From NCBI GenBank assembly GCA_030549205.1, contig JAUKTV010000010.1, forward strand, positions 1,302,001 to 1,366,000: a DNA stretch of 64,000 nt, read 5' to 3'. The DNA is from Apiosordaria backusii (taxonomy: Eukaryota > Ascomycota > Sordariomycetes > Sordariales > Lasiosphaeriaceae). The notes under the pieces were generated by a model. It saw nothing but the letters and a program-made list of their open reading frames with translations. It made no database searches and was not told where the DNA came from. Made by a program: the position numbers and the translations under genes. Shown one piece after another: positions 11,966 to 23,650 of this stretch. Every line of letters begins with the position of its first letter. Positions within the stretch are counted from its first letter, which is position 1.

Positions 11966-14824
11966 ATGTCCACAGCACCGGGTCACGTTGCCCCTGAGAC
12001 GAAATCCGACGTTCAGTGCTATAACTGCGGAAAGGGTCACTGGACGTTGGCCTGCCCCGAGCCGCAAAGACCGGTCATGTAGTAAGTCGTCGGCTTCGTT
12101 CCCAAGTCGACATCTTACGAGTCGACTAAGGAGACAAGCTCAGCATCCTTTTCACCACAATTTGTTTACTAACCGTCTTGGAAATAGTGGCATAGAACGC
12201 TGGCAATCCCAGCATCAAGAGCAAGGTGGTTCTAACCGAAACAACCCATCGCAAGAGAGACGTGGGCCGGTTGTGGAGCGTTACGCTCCCCCAACTAGCC
12301 AAGGTTCGACCATGAACAGGTATCACCACCCTCCAGCCTATCTGGCCCCGGGCTACACTGGCTTACCTCCCGGTCCTCCTGGTTTGCCATCTGCTGGTCC
12401 CCCCGGTTTCCCTCCCGCTGGTCCTCCCGGTATGCCCCCCGGTATGCCCCCTGGCGGTCCCCCTGGTGTGTCAACTGGTGGCCCTCCTGGTCTTTCATCT
12501 GGTGGTCCTCCTGGCTTCACATCCAATGGTCCTCCTGGTTTCTCATCCGGTGGTCCCCCTGCCCCTGGTTTGTCTTCTGGCGGTCCTCCTGGCTTCCCTC
12601 CTGGTGTTCCACCTCGCCCTCCTACTCAACCTCCCCCGCCTCCTCCTGGTCCTCCCCCTTCTCATCCCTACCAGCCGCAGCAACCTTATCCTCCGTCTCA
12701 CTATCCTGGTGGATATCAAGCACCGCAGCCACCTCCGCAACATGGCCAGTATGGTGGATCAGTCCCTCCTCAGTATACACCACAGTATAGCCAGCAGCCT
12801 CCCTATGGGCAGCCGTATGCCCCGCCATATCACCCGCAGGCTGGTCCATATGGGGGTGCCCCCTACCCTCCCCCGCAATACGGTCAGCCAGGCCCGCCCA
12901 CAGGACCAGGGGCATACCCTCAAGCCCCTTTCGGCAGCCAGCCCCCGGCCCCACCACCGGCCGCCCCCTACTATGCTGCCCAGGCAGCTTCATACAGCCC
13001 ACCACCTCCTCCCACCGGCGCCTACCCCGCTCCTCCTCCTGGTTGGGTCCCGCCCTCGCTCCCAGTTGTCCATCAGCAGGCTGATGGCAAACAGCCAAAC
13101 TCGAGCAATCATCGCGACAGAAGGGACCGGCGGAGGAGGAACAGGGACCGAAACCGCAACGGCAACCGTAGCGGTACCGGTAATGGTAATGACAACCAGG
13201 GCCGGAACGGTCAGCGCAGAGACCGGCAGCAGGGTCAGCAGTCGCGGCAGCAGGCGTCTGTGGACGAGAACCAGGCGTCACCGGACGTCAGCCCAGCGCG
13301 GCAGCAATCGGTGTCGGGCGGTGACGGGGTGTTGGCGGACGGAAACGACTCGTCTGCAAACGTCAACAACTCGTTGGCGGACGTGAATGAAACGTCGGCG
13401 GACGCCAGCCAGGTGCCCGCAAATGACAATTCAACTTCGCAGCAGCCGGCGGTCGACAGTCGTGAAGCCCAGAAAAAACGTCGGGCGAAAGGCAAGGAGC
13501 AAGAGAATCCTCCCAAAGATCCCAACGAATGGGATCTGGTGATAGACAGCAAGCATGTCTTCCCAGAACTCGATCTGAAGCCAGCCGATCCGGTTGGCAT
13601 CCCCCTCCCGCCTCACTTCACTGAGGATCCCACGATCCCACCGGCTTACAATGCCCCGTGCATCAAGTCAAAGTTCTTCAATGAATATGACTTGATGGAC
13701 TTTTGTAAGCCGGTGCGGGACAAGGAAGAGTGGGAGAGGTTGAAGGATGACCCCATCTTTCGCCATTACCCTGGTATGGTCAAGAAGAGCTTCCCGCCGG
13801 ACAACAGGCATGAGTACTCGACCTATGATCCCGCTCCTCCTCTGTCTCCGTCGACTGAGATCAAGATGCCACCGAAGTATGAGCCGCCAAAGCAGTCCCC
13901 GCCGATTCAGATTCACGATGACAGCGAGTATGACAGCGAATATGACAGTCAGGACGACAGACAGGATGGCAGACCGGATGATCGCTCCGCTAGAAACGAT
14001 GAGTCCGTTCTTGGGTCCCGCCGCTCGCCCCCATATCTATCCCGGCATCAAGAGTCGCCGCGCGATCGTGATCATGAACGTGGTGGTGGTCGTCATGGTC
14101 AGAGCATCAATCGAGATCGTTGGGCCCCTCGCCGTCCGGATGACCGTAATGATAAAGACCGTGGTACCAAACGGCGGAGAAGTGCCTCGCCACCTGCCCC
14201 TATCGATATCAGCGGTGATCCCTGGTCTCCCAACGCCCGTGAACCCAGCCACGGCACTCCCAACAAACTTCGGGGGGATAAACGCCCCACCAACGACACT
14301 CGTGATAAATATCGCGATCGGAACGAGAGGGTTCCTTACAAACAAAGGAACGACAGCGGCTATCACAGCGGTCAGTCGCTGGACAAGACCTCGTCTGGTG
14401 TTTATCGTGACAGTCCGCGGGAGTGGCAACCCCAGACTAGCCGGCGAATGTCAAACCGTCCCCACGGGTATGAACAGCGCAACCGGTCTGCTACTCGCAG
14501 TCGTAGCAGGACTAGCAGCAGCCGTGGTGATGCCCGGAGCCGTAGCAGGGCCCGCAGCCATACTCGGAGCCGGTCACCCTCTCGCAGCAGGAGTGCTCGT
14601 GGTCGGAGTAGAAGTCAATCGCCGTTGACCTGGGAGGAAAAGAAGCTGCTCGGTTTTACTGGAACTGAGAGCTCCGATGAGGAGGAAAAGCCCAAGGCGC
14701 CCAAGATTGAGAAGAAGAAGCCGGTCAAGCGTCCAAAGGTGGCGTCCGCGTTTAAGTAAGTTCGGTGTACACTTTTCCCTGATATATATATACTAACAGC
14801 TCTGGTCATAGTCGACGATGGTAG
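11966..14824 (+). CDS. CCHC zinc-knuckle, proline-rich, RS-domain protein (putative RNA-binding)
   Basis: Exons: 11966..12081, 12188..14755, 14812..14824 (898 aa). Exon 1 encodes one retroviral-type zinc knuckle (CYNCGKGHWTLAC, CX2CX4HX4C), a single-stranded nucleic-acid-binding fold. Exon 2 encodes an array of about a dozen PPG/GGPPG units (roughly residues 85-210), a Pro/Tyr/Gln-rich low-complexity stretch, an Arg/Asp/Asn-rich basic region, a more conserved-looking block near residues 500-600 (DPNEWDLVIDSKHVFPELDL), then a charged region ending in alternating Arg-Ser dipeptides and WEEKKLLGFTG. The last intron has a textbook GTAAGT, CTAAC and CATAG; splicing it yields a 13-base exon and ending FNRRW, whereas retention stops two codons after the donor. 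Inferred role: mRNA processing or phase-separating RNA binding. Function is not established. Confidence 0.8.
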
Positions 14825-15099
14825 TTTACCACTTGGCCCCTGCTCCTCGAATCTTGGCGCTTCCGTCCGATCAATCCCTCGTTTTTTTTCGGTGCCCGGC
14901 ATGTCTCCGCAGTTGAAGCCTCTTTTGGCATCCCGCAATTGGCACTCCTAGGCGTTTGGTTTGAGGCCAGCCGCGATTTCGAAATTCCAGTTGCGCGGGT
15001 AAACTCTCGCCTGGCCAGTCGAAGCTGGCGTTCCTCGGTGGTTGAGTTTAGAAGTTGACACCGTCCACAAACCGTCCTTTGATAACGAAACCGATGGTT

Positions 15100-16080
15100 G
15101 AGCACGCCCTTCACAATTTCGAATACGGCCGCCGGCGCTTTTATTTTTGTTTCAGCAAAGAGACCTATTTTCCAGAGTTATATAACTCTCACCTCCGCGC
15201 TTTTCTCTTCCAGTCTTTAACAACAAGACCAGGTTATTCCGAACATATATACTTTTTTACAGCGCTTCTCTCTTCAACTGTCCCGTCTTTCGGTTTTTAT
15301 ACGGCGTTCTGGCAAAAAATACACAAGCATACCTCCTCTTTTCCGGTTCTTTTATCTACAGCACGCCTAATCAATATACCTCTTCCTCATCGGTCTTCCT
15401 AGCCTTGCAGAGCATATACATCAGCCCAGCATGCTATTCCGGTTTCCTAAGCTTAGTATTAGACCTCTTTCTTCTCGATACTAGCTGGGATTGGGTTAGG
15501 AAATACCATCACGGCGTTTGGAGTTGCTAGGCACAGTGGCTTTTAAAGCTTGATTTCGGTTCAGGATGATATTAGTCTTCTAGCTTAAGCTCTGCTTCTG
15601 GTTATTTCCTGGCTCTATATTTGGTCCTGAGTCTCTTCCTGGCCCTACATCTGTTTCTGGGTCTGCTTTATTTAGCTTTTCGGTTAAGGGAAATAAGGAA
15701 TTAGGGACAGGGGCTGCGGCTTTATATTAAAATGTTTCTTTTTAGAAAGATATAGGGGTTGCATACATCAAGCAGCAGGGCCGACATAGCAGCATGTTCT
15801 GGTTGTATATACATTGTATTTAAGATATTGGTGGTTTAGCAGCTAGTTGGGGGACTGGTTATAGAGCTTACCGGAAATTGTAACTTGGTTCTGTAACCCC
15901 TTTTCAAGTGCACCTGATGATGCTGTGGTGCTGAGGTACTGTATTGCAAGAAGAAATACTACCTGGACAGTAACATCTCTACCATATTATACTAACTTCT
16001 ACTTATAACGGCAACTACGACCTACACGAGGGTTCTTACATACTCTGGACTGGCACGTGGCAGGCTACGATAGCACAATT
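15100..16080. repeat. TA-rich degenerate block with a 30-bp tandem duplication
   Basis: Base composition shifts to TA-rich with many TATATA and TAG words. Two adjacent 30-bp units at about 15608-15667, both beginning CCTGG and containing TCTGG/TCCTGAGTCT-type sequence, match at roughly 22 of 30 positions. It may be a decayed transposon or RIP-mutated repeat, but no terminal repeats or reverse-transcriptase motif were found. Confidence 0.35.
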
Positions 16081-16979
16081 TTACAGGCAACTAAGGTAGG
16101 TATCTTCCATGCCCTCGTCTTTTATACTGCCCGAGTCTGTACTCGAACACCGACGTCTTGTGTCGTAGCTGTAGGCAATGATGGGAAGGAACGACGGGTG
16201 TGTCGTGACCAATGCGCCATCTAGGCGGAGCAGCAATCACATACAGGTGATGACGTCTTCGCTGGAAGAAGCTCTCAAATATTGAAGAAGTGCCTGACCG
16301 AGTTCCCACTCGAACTGTGGCGTTTTGCGCAGCTTCTTCCCAAAAACTAAAGGGGGAGGGGCAGGAGCGAGACGTCGTCTTTGACCACTGCTCCAATTGG
16401 GCAGTACGAAGGCAATTTGCTGTGATGTTTTGATGACTGGATTCAAAGTATGTAAGGTTTACCATTGAGGCGAGGCCACTGGTGCAGTGCATTTCAATAT
16501 CGATAGTGTGTAGTCGTTGTCCGAACGGTGCCCGATATTTTGTCGTCGTAGCAAAGCAGGAAGGATCACAGCGTCATGTCACCGTGTCTTTCGAATCTCA
16601 GGTTGGTTTCTCGCAACCAAGCCAGATCGCTTGAGGCTAGAGATGTCTCAATCTTTTAATAGTTCTGCAAAGCCCAGCACATCCACATCAGTCAGGTGTC
16701 TGCATTGTACAACTGAAGTGGACCGAGTGGTAACATTCTCAGGGGGTTCTGTGGGTGACAGACAGTGAAAATGCAGATTACCTAAATCCAAGGATGCACG
16801 GAGATCAGCGTGCGGATTGCATCAGACTTTCTGTGAACATAAGATGGCCCTTGTGGTCGATCTTTTTATTTTGTGGATGGCACCCGGGATTCATCAGGAC
16901 ATGAAAGCTGAGTCGCAACAACAGGCACTCTTGAAGACCTCATTGTCGTCTGAGCCTTTTCTTATTTGCATAAAGAAAC

Positions 16980-17430
16980 TTTTGCTGAGACGACTACACT
17001 TCTACTTGGGCATTTATGATATGATGCTTTACTAATCTTTGCTCGGACGATTTTCTTCTTAATTGCCTCCTGATTTTACAAATCATTGCTTGCCAGTAGG
17101 CAACTTTCCCTTGTCTGGTTTTGTGGGCGTGTATTCCCATGACCTATGCTTGGACAATTTAATCTTCATCGGGCCGTCTTGATGTAGACCTTGCAAGCTT
17201 TTGCTAGGACCAGTTTATTCTGTCTGTTCTCTTTAATATACACCCAGCTTGCCTTTGCTCGGACGATTTCATCTTTTGTGTTCTTCTTGCCATGCATCTT
17301 CTGACGTTTGCTCGGACGATTTGATTAATTCTGGTCTTATTAATGTGTATCCTTTTGGCTTTGCTTGGACGATTGCTCCCTGACTTGTCTTCTCAATGCA
17401 TAGCTTACTTACATTTTCTCGGACAATACA
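16980..17430. repeat. Degenerate ~54-bp tandem repeat (minisatellite), about 8 units
   Basis: The core TTTGCTCGGACGATTT, or a variant, recurs with its GGAC at 17045, 17152, 17207, 17261, 17314, 17367 and 17421. Spacings are 107 (two units, with a diverged unit near 17099), 55, 54, 53, 53 and 54. An earlier weak unit starts near 16981. Sequence between cores is diverged. The period is not a multiple of three, so it is not a coding repeat. Confidence 0.7.
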
Positions 17431-18455
17431 TGTGTCTACCTGGTACTTCAATTTGAGAAAGGGATGGGATCAATTGTTGGAGATATGTGACATTATCAAC
17501 CTGACCTTGCTCGCGAAATGGCGACTTCTTTGCTAACGGGTAGGTACTATTCTCACATTACCAGATGCCATACTTCCTGTAAATCTCTTCATAAGAATAT
17601 CACCGACGGGATACTCAGTAGTTCATGAACCACAAATCCCACAAGCTCATTCCAAGGCGTTCAGAAACCACCCAGGTACCCAAGGCAGAGATGAAAGAGT
17701 TTCAATTACCCAACCTGAAAGTCATATTGAACCTAGGCAGCCTGAGAATGACAGAAGTAGGAAGCCAAGAATTCGAAGCTGATGGCGTGCGTCACCTGCA
17801 TAATCTCCACTTTCGTGGGTCCTCTTAAAGGCAACTCTACCACTCAACGTCAGAAGCTTTTGCTGTTGGTTCATGTTGCAGCTGTAGCCTGTGTGCAAGA
17901 CCATCGTGCTTTCTCTGAGAGGCAACCTTTCCCTTCCCCAACAGTCTTCTCAGACTTGGTCTTTGTCAGCACTTTCCCCTCAATTACCAATCTTCTTCAA
18001 CAAAACCACTGATTAATGCATTCCAGGCACCAAAACCCATGCTATAACCGGCCGACTTTCCAGCTTCAGATCCCACCTGTTATTAACGCCAAACTCACAC
18101 CCACTCCACCAGGGCTGAATCTCGGTGGTTGCCTGCCTATCGCCCAAAATGCAGTCATGTTTTAACCCAACGCTGCTAGACGCAGCCCGCCATAGCCGCA
18201 TACCAACCAGTACCAACCCGCCGCAGACCTGCATAGAAAAGTCAACAACCACTGGCGCCAAGCCCATCGTCAATGCAACAGTCAGTCAAAGCTTCAGGGG
18301 AAAATAAAGGGCACGATGGACACCCAACTCGACCCCGCCAACTTGCCCCGCCGTCTCGTGAGGGTCTTATAGACGGCTCAAACCATTGTCTTCACCTGCT
18401 TGGGTTTTGTGTCTGGACCTATTGCTGGAACCCTCACAAGAACGAGCCTTGAATC

Positions 18456-20551
18456 ATGTCTGACGCAACAGCCATCGCTGCGGCTTTGACCGGCCTCTTT
18501 CCCCTGGTCAAAGGTACCTAAACATGCCCCTTTTCTGTCCAGACAAATCCATGAGAGTGGTAGCTGACTGTGGAAATCTATAGAGGTCTTTTTGATGACA
18601 CAGGTTCTCTTTGAGGCCGATAAGAAGCTTCGGTCTTTTTGGGCACGGGTAGAGCTACAGAGAGCAGTAAGATTTGGCCCAAGGACAAACTCAGTATCAG
18701 ATCGTGTCATGCTGACAACATGTCTCTCTTTGCCAGATCTTCGATGCTTGGGAGGACGGCTGGCTTGACGCCCGCGACAAACCCGACGACAAGATTCGAG
18801 CATATGCTTTTGAGAAGCCACTTTTAGCAAGGGGTATCTTGAAGGAGTTTGTGAGCTTGCTCAAGACCCTCTCAGATCCCGACAAGCTCAAGAAACGATA
18901 CGGCCTGAGACCCGACAGAATCCCCAAGTACGCTACCAGAAACGATGATGTGCCACGGGACCTAAGATACTACTCGGATTATCTCAACACCGTCGACAGC
19001 CGCTTCAACATCAAGGGGCTTCCAGTCTTCAACAAGAGCATTACGGACCACTTGAACTTGCTCAAGACGGTACGCTATGTCATCGTCGGCGAAGACTACG
19101 AGCTTGAGGATGTTGTCATTCGCTTTGGGGAGTTCAATCGAGACCTGCAGTTGTACACCGCCAGCGAGGCCAACAATGAGGCTGCCCAAAGAATCTACGA
19201 GGTTGCTCTGCGGGGTCTCCACTCAAAACCTGATGACCCAGCACGCCTCGCAGAGGCAGCTCTCTTCGAACAGAAGGCAACCATCGACCCTGACGCCAAA
19301 TCTTTCTACGGCGACCTCGCCAAATTCATCGGCTTTTCCCTATCCCTCCGGGACATCACCGTTCTTAACGGGCGAGGTCTCAGCCCCAACATGCCCAGCC
19401 AAAAGATCTTCAGCCGTCGCGACTTCTCCTTCGACGCCCCTTACAAACTCAGCTCCAACTCCACCCTCGCTCGCCTCCTCGACTACCCAACCAAATACCA
19501 AACCCGTTTGGTGCTTGTCGAATGGATCCCCGTCCCCAAAACCGTCAACGTGAAAACCAAGCTCGAAGACCTCAAGTCAGAGTGGTACGTCCTCCATGCC
19601 GACAAACCCGACGGCCTTCTTTTGCCTACCGCCCAAGGCCTCGTATACGATAGCACCGACCCCAACTTTATCGGAATCGTCTTTCAACTCCCCTCCCACA
19701 TCCGGACGGAACTCCCCCCCAAAGTTGCAGGGAGAATCGACCCGAGAATCGTCCGCTCTCCCAAAACCACCGCCAGCCAGAGGATGCCCACCAGTTTGAG
19801 ACAGCTCATCCTCCGCGAGCAAGCCCTCGACCTGGGAATCCGCTTCAAAATCGCACAGAAACTTCTCAACTCACTTCATTTGATGCACACCGCAGGGTGG
19901 ATGCACAAGAAGATCCGCGCAGACAACATTTTGTTTTTCCCCTCCCAAGACCGGGACGGTGAGCCCGACCCGTCCAGACTAGACTTTGACACCCCCTTCC
20001 TGGCCGGGTTCCACTCTGCCCGTCTCGAAATCGAAGTCAGCTCCGCGTTGGAAGTTGCAGCAAAGCCACTGGAGCATATCCGCCCCTTGCAAGGACTGGG
20101 CAAAGTGCTCAATGCGCCGAGGGTGATTGCGCTGGATGCGTACCAGCACCCAGAGTATAGGTATAATGTCAACTTGCCCTACCGGAATCAATACGACTTG
20201 TACGGGGCGGGCGCGGTGCTGTTGGAGTTGGGGCTGTGGGAGACGCTGGAGTGTGTGGAGAAGGGGGATATTGGGAAGAGGGGGTATGATCCGAGGGTTG
20301 TGCCGACAAAGGAGGACATCAGAAAGGATGGGGAGACGGTGGAGAGGGCGGCGGGGTATAAACTTGATCGGTCAGTCTTCTCTCTATTTTGTTGAACGTG
20401 GGATGTGATTGACTAACTGAGATTGTGTAGGATTATGGGGTCAACATATGCCAAGGTGGTGAGGGAGTGCTTGACGCTCAAGCCTCTGCAGGGAGATCTG
20501 CTGCCGCTGGAGAGAGCACTGGTGGCGAGGTTGGCGAATTGCCAGGCTTGA
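18456..20551 (+). CDS. HeLo (prion-inhibition) domain protein with C-terminal pseudokinase
   Basis: Exons: 18456..18513, 18584..18666, 18737..20370, 20431..20551 (631 aa). Residues about 1-230 look like a HeLo domain, the helical membrane-active module of the HET-S/s incompatibility effectors: hydrophobic N-terminal helix (IAAALTGLFPLVKEV), FDAWEDGWLD and the signature segment LKTLSDPDKLKKRYGL. The second half is a protein-kinase fold with broken catalysis. The HRD region reads MHKKIRADNILFF, with Lys at the position of the catalytic Asp (about residue 439), and the DFG region reads FLAGF. Kinase-like lobes remain, e.g. YDLYGAGAVLLELGLWETL. Known HeLo proteins act in programmed cell death; here the role is inference. 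It converges with AP-3 beta across a 207-bp gap. Confidence 0.83.
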
Positions 20552-20758
20552 GAGTGAGTGGTTGCATAGTTTGGGTCTCGTCGGATAGAGACCATGTGAC
20601 AAAAGAGGACGTCTCATCTGATTCCCGCAAACAAATGGTAAAGTTTATTCAAGATACTCCCATCGTGGCTTGTTGCAAGTCTTAAAATGCTGGCGTCTAT
20701 CATCAATGCTATGCTCAAACTTTTGAACCCCGTTAATCCAATTCGCGATCATTCCCAC

Positions 20759-23258
20759 CTAAGAAGGTCTTACAAGCCTAGCATCCTCATCACTTTCCTC
20801 CTCTTCACTCCCCTCCTCTTCAGACTCTTCCTCTTCTTCACTCTCCTCCTCCTCTTCTTCATCCTCATCTTCTTCTTCTTCTTCCTCCTCGCCCTCAGCC
20901 TCTTCACTCTCTTCCTCCTCCTCTTGTTCTTCGCCCTCATCCTCAGCCAACCAATCATCCAACGTCTTCGCACCAACCCCATTACCCACCGCACTCCCAC
21001 TCCTCGCCCCAAACGACCCCGCCGGACTCGCGCTGCCCGACATGGACACCGCCCTCCCCTGCCCAGCATCCATGATCCTCTCCGCCGCCGGAATCGGTAC
21101 ACTCCCCGCCTTTTGCCTCCTGTCATAAACACCATATCTCTCATCCTGCCTGCTGTCACCCTCCCGATCCCTCAACTTTGCATCTGGTTCCTGTCCTTTT
21201 TCAACCCAGTCAGGCAAGTCTTCATACCCTCTTAGTCCATGAATCGTTCCACCGCCAGCTAGGACTAGTGCTGCAGAACCGAGGGTATACCCCTTGCGAG
21301 TCTCTGACGGGGAGGGAGCCTGAGGAGCAGGTTTGGGAGCGAGGAGCATGAGTGTTGCTAGTTGTGGGACTTGGAGCAGGCTTTTATACAACCTGGTGCG
21401 ATCGCGGAGGTCGTACGAGGTGTCGTAGCGGGCGAGGAGGGTGACGTAATGCCATAATTTGGGGATGGGGTGGTCTTCATCGTCTTGGTCTGGGATAGGG
21501 GGAGGTGTTTGGTTTTCGCTGTCGCCAGAGGCGGCTTCTTTTTGGGCTTCGAGCTTGCGGTTGAGGTAATGAAGATACACTTTTGCTGCGAGGAGAACAA
21601 TTTGCCTCTTTGCGAGCTCGGATTCTGAGGGGAAGTCCTTGAGAAGGATACGCAGGACATCTGCCGCAATGTTATCTTCGCCATTGAGACCAGAGAATTC
21701 GCCGACAAGCCAGATGATGGTGGCGCGCGCTTGGGGGTCAGTAGCGCTATCTAGATTCTTGGCTAGGCGGACAACGGTTGCGACGTGGGAACTGGGGTCT
21801 TGCTGGATAAGATGACGGATCACAGTGAGTGATTCCGCTGCGAGAGTCCCGTCGAGGGACGTGATCTGGCCAAGGAGAAGACGAAGGCATCGCGGTGCGG
21901 TGGCAGTGTCCGTTTGCGCGCAACGGCCGATAGCTCGGACGGCTTCTTTGACGAGACCTTTATCAGAGCCACGACTGAAGTGCTCCAGTTCGTTGAGAAT
22001 CAGGGACTTGATGTGGGGTGGTGAGTGAGGGAAAATGAGAGTCAGAAGCTCGAGCTTCAGTTCCCATATTGGTTGGCTGTCGGTTGCGCGGACGAGAAAG
22101 TGTGTGGCGTACTTGACAAAGGCGGCTGGGTAGTCAAGACAGATGGAGACGATATTGAAAAGAGCAACCTGCTGAATATCCTGCCCACCTCGAAGAAGTG
22201 CGATCAGTGGGCCGACAGCTTGCTGGACATAGACAGGTGTTCCAACGGCAGAGTAGCACCGGGCTACAGCCACAACTACCCCAGAGTTGCGGGATTGCAA
22301 AAGAGGCTTGATACTGCTGAGAAGCAGCTCCAGGTCCGCATCCAGGAACACCACTTCCTCCCCGCCTTCTGACCTACTCCTCCTTGGAAAGCACTTCCGG
22401 GCGTACACGGTCATCAGGCGCAATGTTGACAGCTGGCTCCACTCGTCCATGTCGACCACCATCTTGACCAGATTTCGGTAATTCTTGTGAATCAGGTCTA
22501 TCCTCTCCGGACAGACCTCCAAGAATGCGGTTACAGCAGCGCCTGCCACATAGTATTGCTTGTCCCCTAATAGCGTCGTCATGTACTCTAACAGTTGTGG
22601 TAATTGCGAGGGGTCGAGTCGGTAACACTTGGGAATGGCAAGGGCGGCAGCGCGCCGAACGTATGGACTCATATCTCCGGCGCCCTTCCGGATGGCCAGA
22701 GAGACGATTTGGCTGATGACTGGCACTCGAATACCGGACATGGTGCGTAGCGCGAGAGCTCTAACTTGTGGATTTGTATCCGACAGAGACTTTTGTATCG
22801 TGTTGATAGAGAGGAGGGCGAGGTCGGGTTCTTGCTCGGCATGATGTATCAGGTAGATGTAGACAAGTTTCTTGATCTCGAGGTTGGGCGATGCGACATT
22901 CTTGACGACGGAGGAGAATAGGGGTAGAGTCTTTTGCGCCTTGTACATCATCTGAAAGCACCCAAAGATCGGTGGTTAGCAGCCGCAGCGGGGGAGGGGC
23001 TTGGGATGGAATGCGTACAGAGATGACACGCCGTAAACCTTCTAGCACTTCGCGGTCATTGCGACTATCGAGGAGCTTCTTCACTTGCGTACGGTCGAGC
23101 GGTTTGGATGAGGTCCTCGAGCCTCGAGCGGCCGAGGCGGCATCGAGGGTGAGCTCTCGAGCTGGCCGAAGGCGGAGTCAGTGAGGGCACATGGTCAACA
23201 TAGCTTCCAGAGACTTACCATTCTCGAGCAAGCTCGAGATGCGGGCTATTGATTCCAT
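20759..23258 (-). CDS. apl6: AP-3 adaptor complex subunit beta
   Basis: Large subunit of the AP-3 coat that sorts cargo from Golgi/endosomes to the vacuole. Exons on the minus strand: 23258..23219, 23161..23019, 22951..20759 (791 aa). The N-terminus MESIARISSLLEN continues through KPLDRTQVKKLLDSRNDREV, then the adaptin trunk of HEAT-like helices: MMYKAQKTLPLFSSVVKNVA, KKLVYIYLIHHAEQEPDLAL, SPYVRRAAALAIPKCYRL and EVCPERIDLIHKNYRNLVKM. The last ~70 residues are an extremely acidic Glu/Asp/Ser hinge-like tail, as in AP-3 beta; no ear domain follows, which is common in fungi. The opposite strand of the acidic tail gives a spurious Leu/Phe-rich ORF. Intron boundaries fit frame and GT-AG rules. Confidence 0.93.
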
Positions 23259-23650
23259 TGCGTGAAGCCGGCGCTGTGGTTCCTCCTCTTCGATTGGTGA
23301 TCGTCGCACAGGCACCGCTGTGTGGGAGATTCACAGTGGCTTTGGGCGAGTGACGTGCTCCCTGTCCACCTTGTTGGAGCTGGGGCCAACTGGCGCAGCG
23401 TTTGGTGGGGTAAAAGGCGCTATGCACCTAAACCCTCCAACGCGGCAACGCCCTTCGAACTTAGCGGGGCATCCCCAGTTCGTCGATGCGGATTGCCAAG
23501 AGAAACACCTTGATGGCAGCAGGTCCCGGTGACGGCTCGGTCCGCTCATGGGCCCATCTCACTTTCACTTTGATCGACGACCTTGTCTTAGAAGGGCGCA
23601 TCTAGATGCCTTCTGTCACATCACACGACATTGATCTTTCATCTATCTAG
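23259..23650. other. Intergenic: AP-3 beta / unknown gene divergent promoter
   Basis: 392 bases between divergent starts. No TATA box or repeat is evident; small ORFs here are not supported. Confidence 0.5.

Larger units (their letters stand above)
14825..18455. other. Large gene desert (about 3.6 kb)
   Basis: No gene with coherent coding signal was found on either strand. The left part (about 15100-16080) is TA-rich with internal duplication; the middle (about 16980-17430) is a degenerate ~54-bp tandem repeat; the remainder is unremarkable. ORFs such as 16091..16492 have no motifs. This is the largest non-coding block of the window. Confidence 0.6.

Noticed and set aside
12466..13386. Long alternative frames (306 aa, 293 aa, 219 aa minus) inside the zinc-knuckle gene
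   Set aside because: Shadows of the repetitive GGPPG/RS coding sequence; the real frame is fixed by the zinc knuckle, RS dipeptides and splice sites.
17269..17451. 60-aa minus-strand ORF with repeated KSSEQ-like motifs
   Set aside because: Produced by the ~54-bp DNA repeat; the period is not a multiple of three.
20687..21235. Leu/Phe-rich 182-aa plus-strand ORF that looks like a membrane protein
   Set aside because: It is the antisense of the Glu/Asp-rich tail of AP-3 beta (GAG/GAA read backwards as CTC/TTC).
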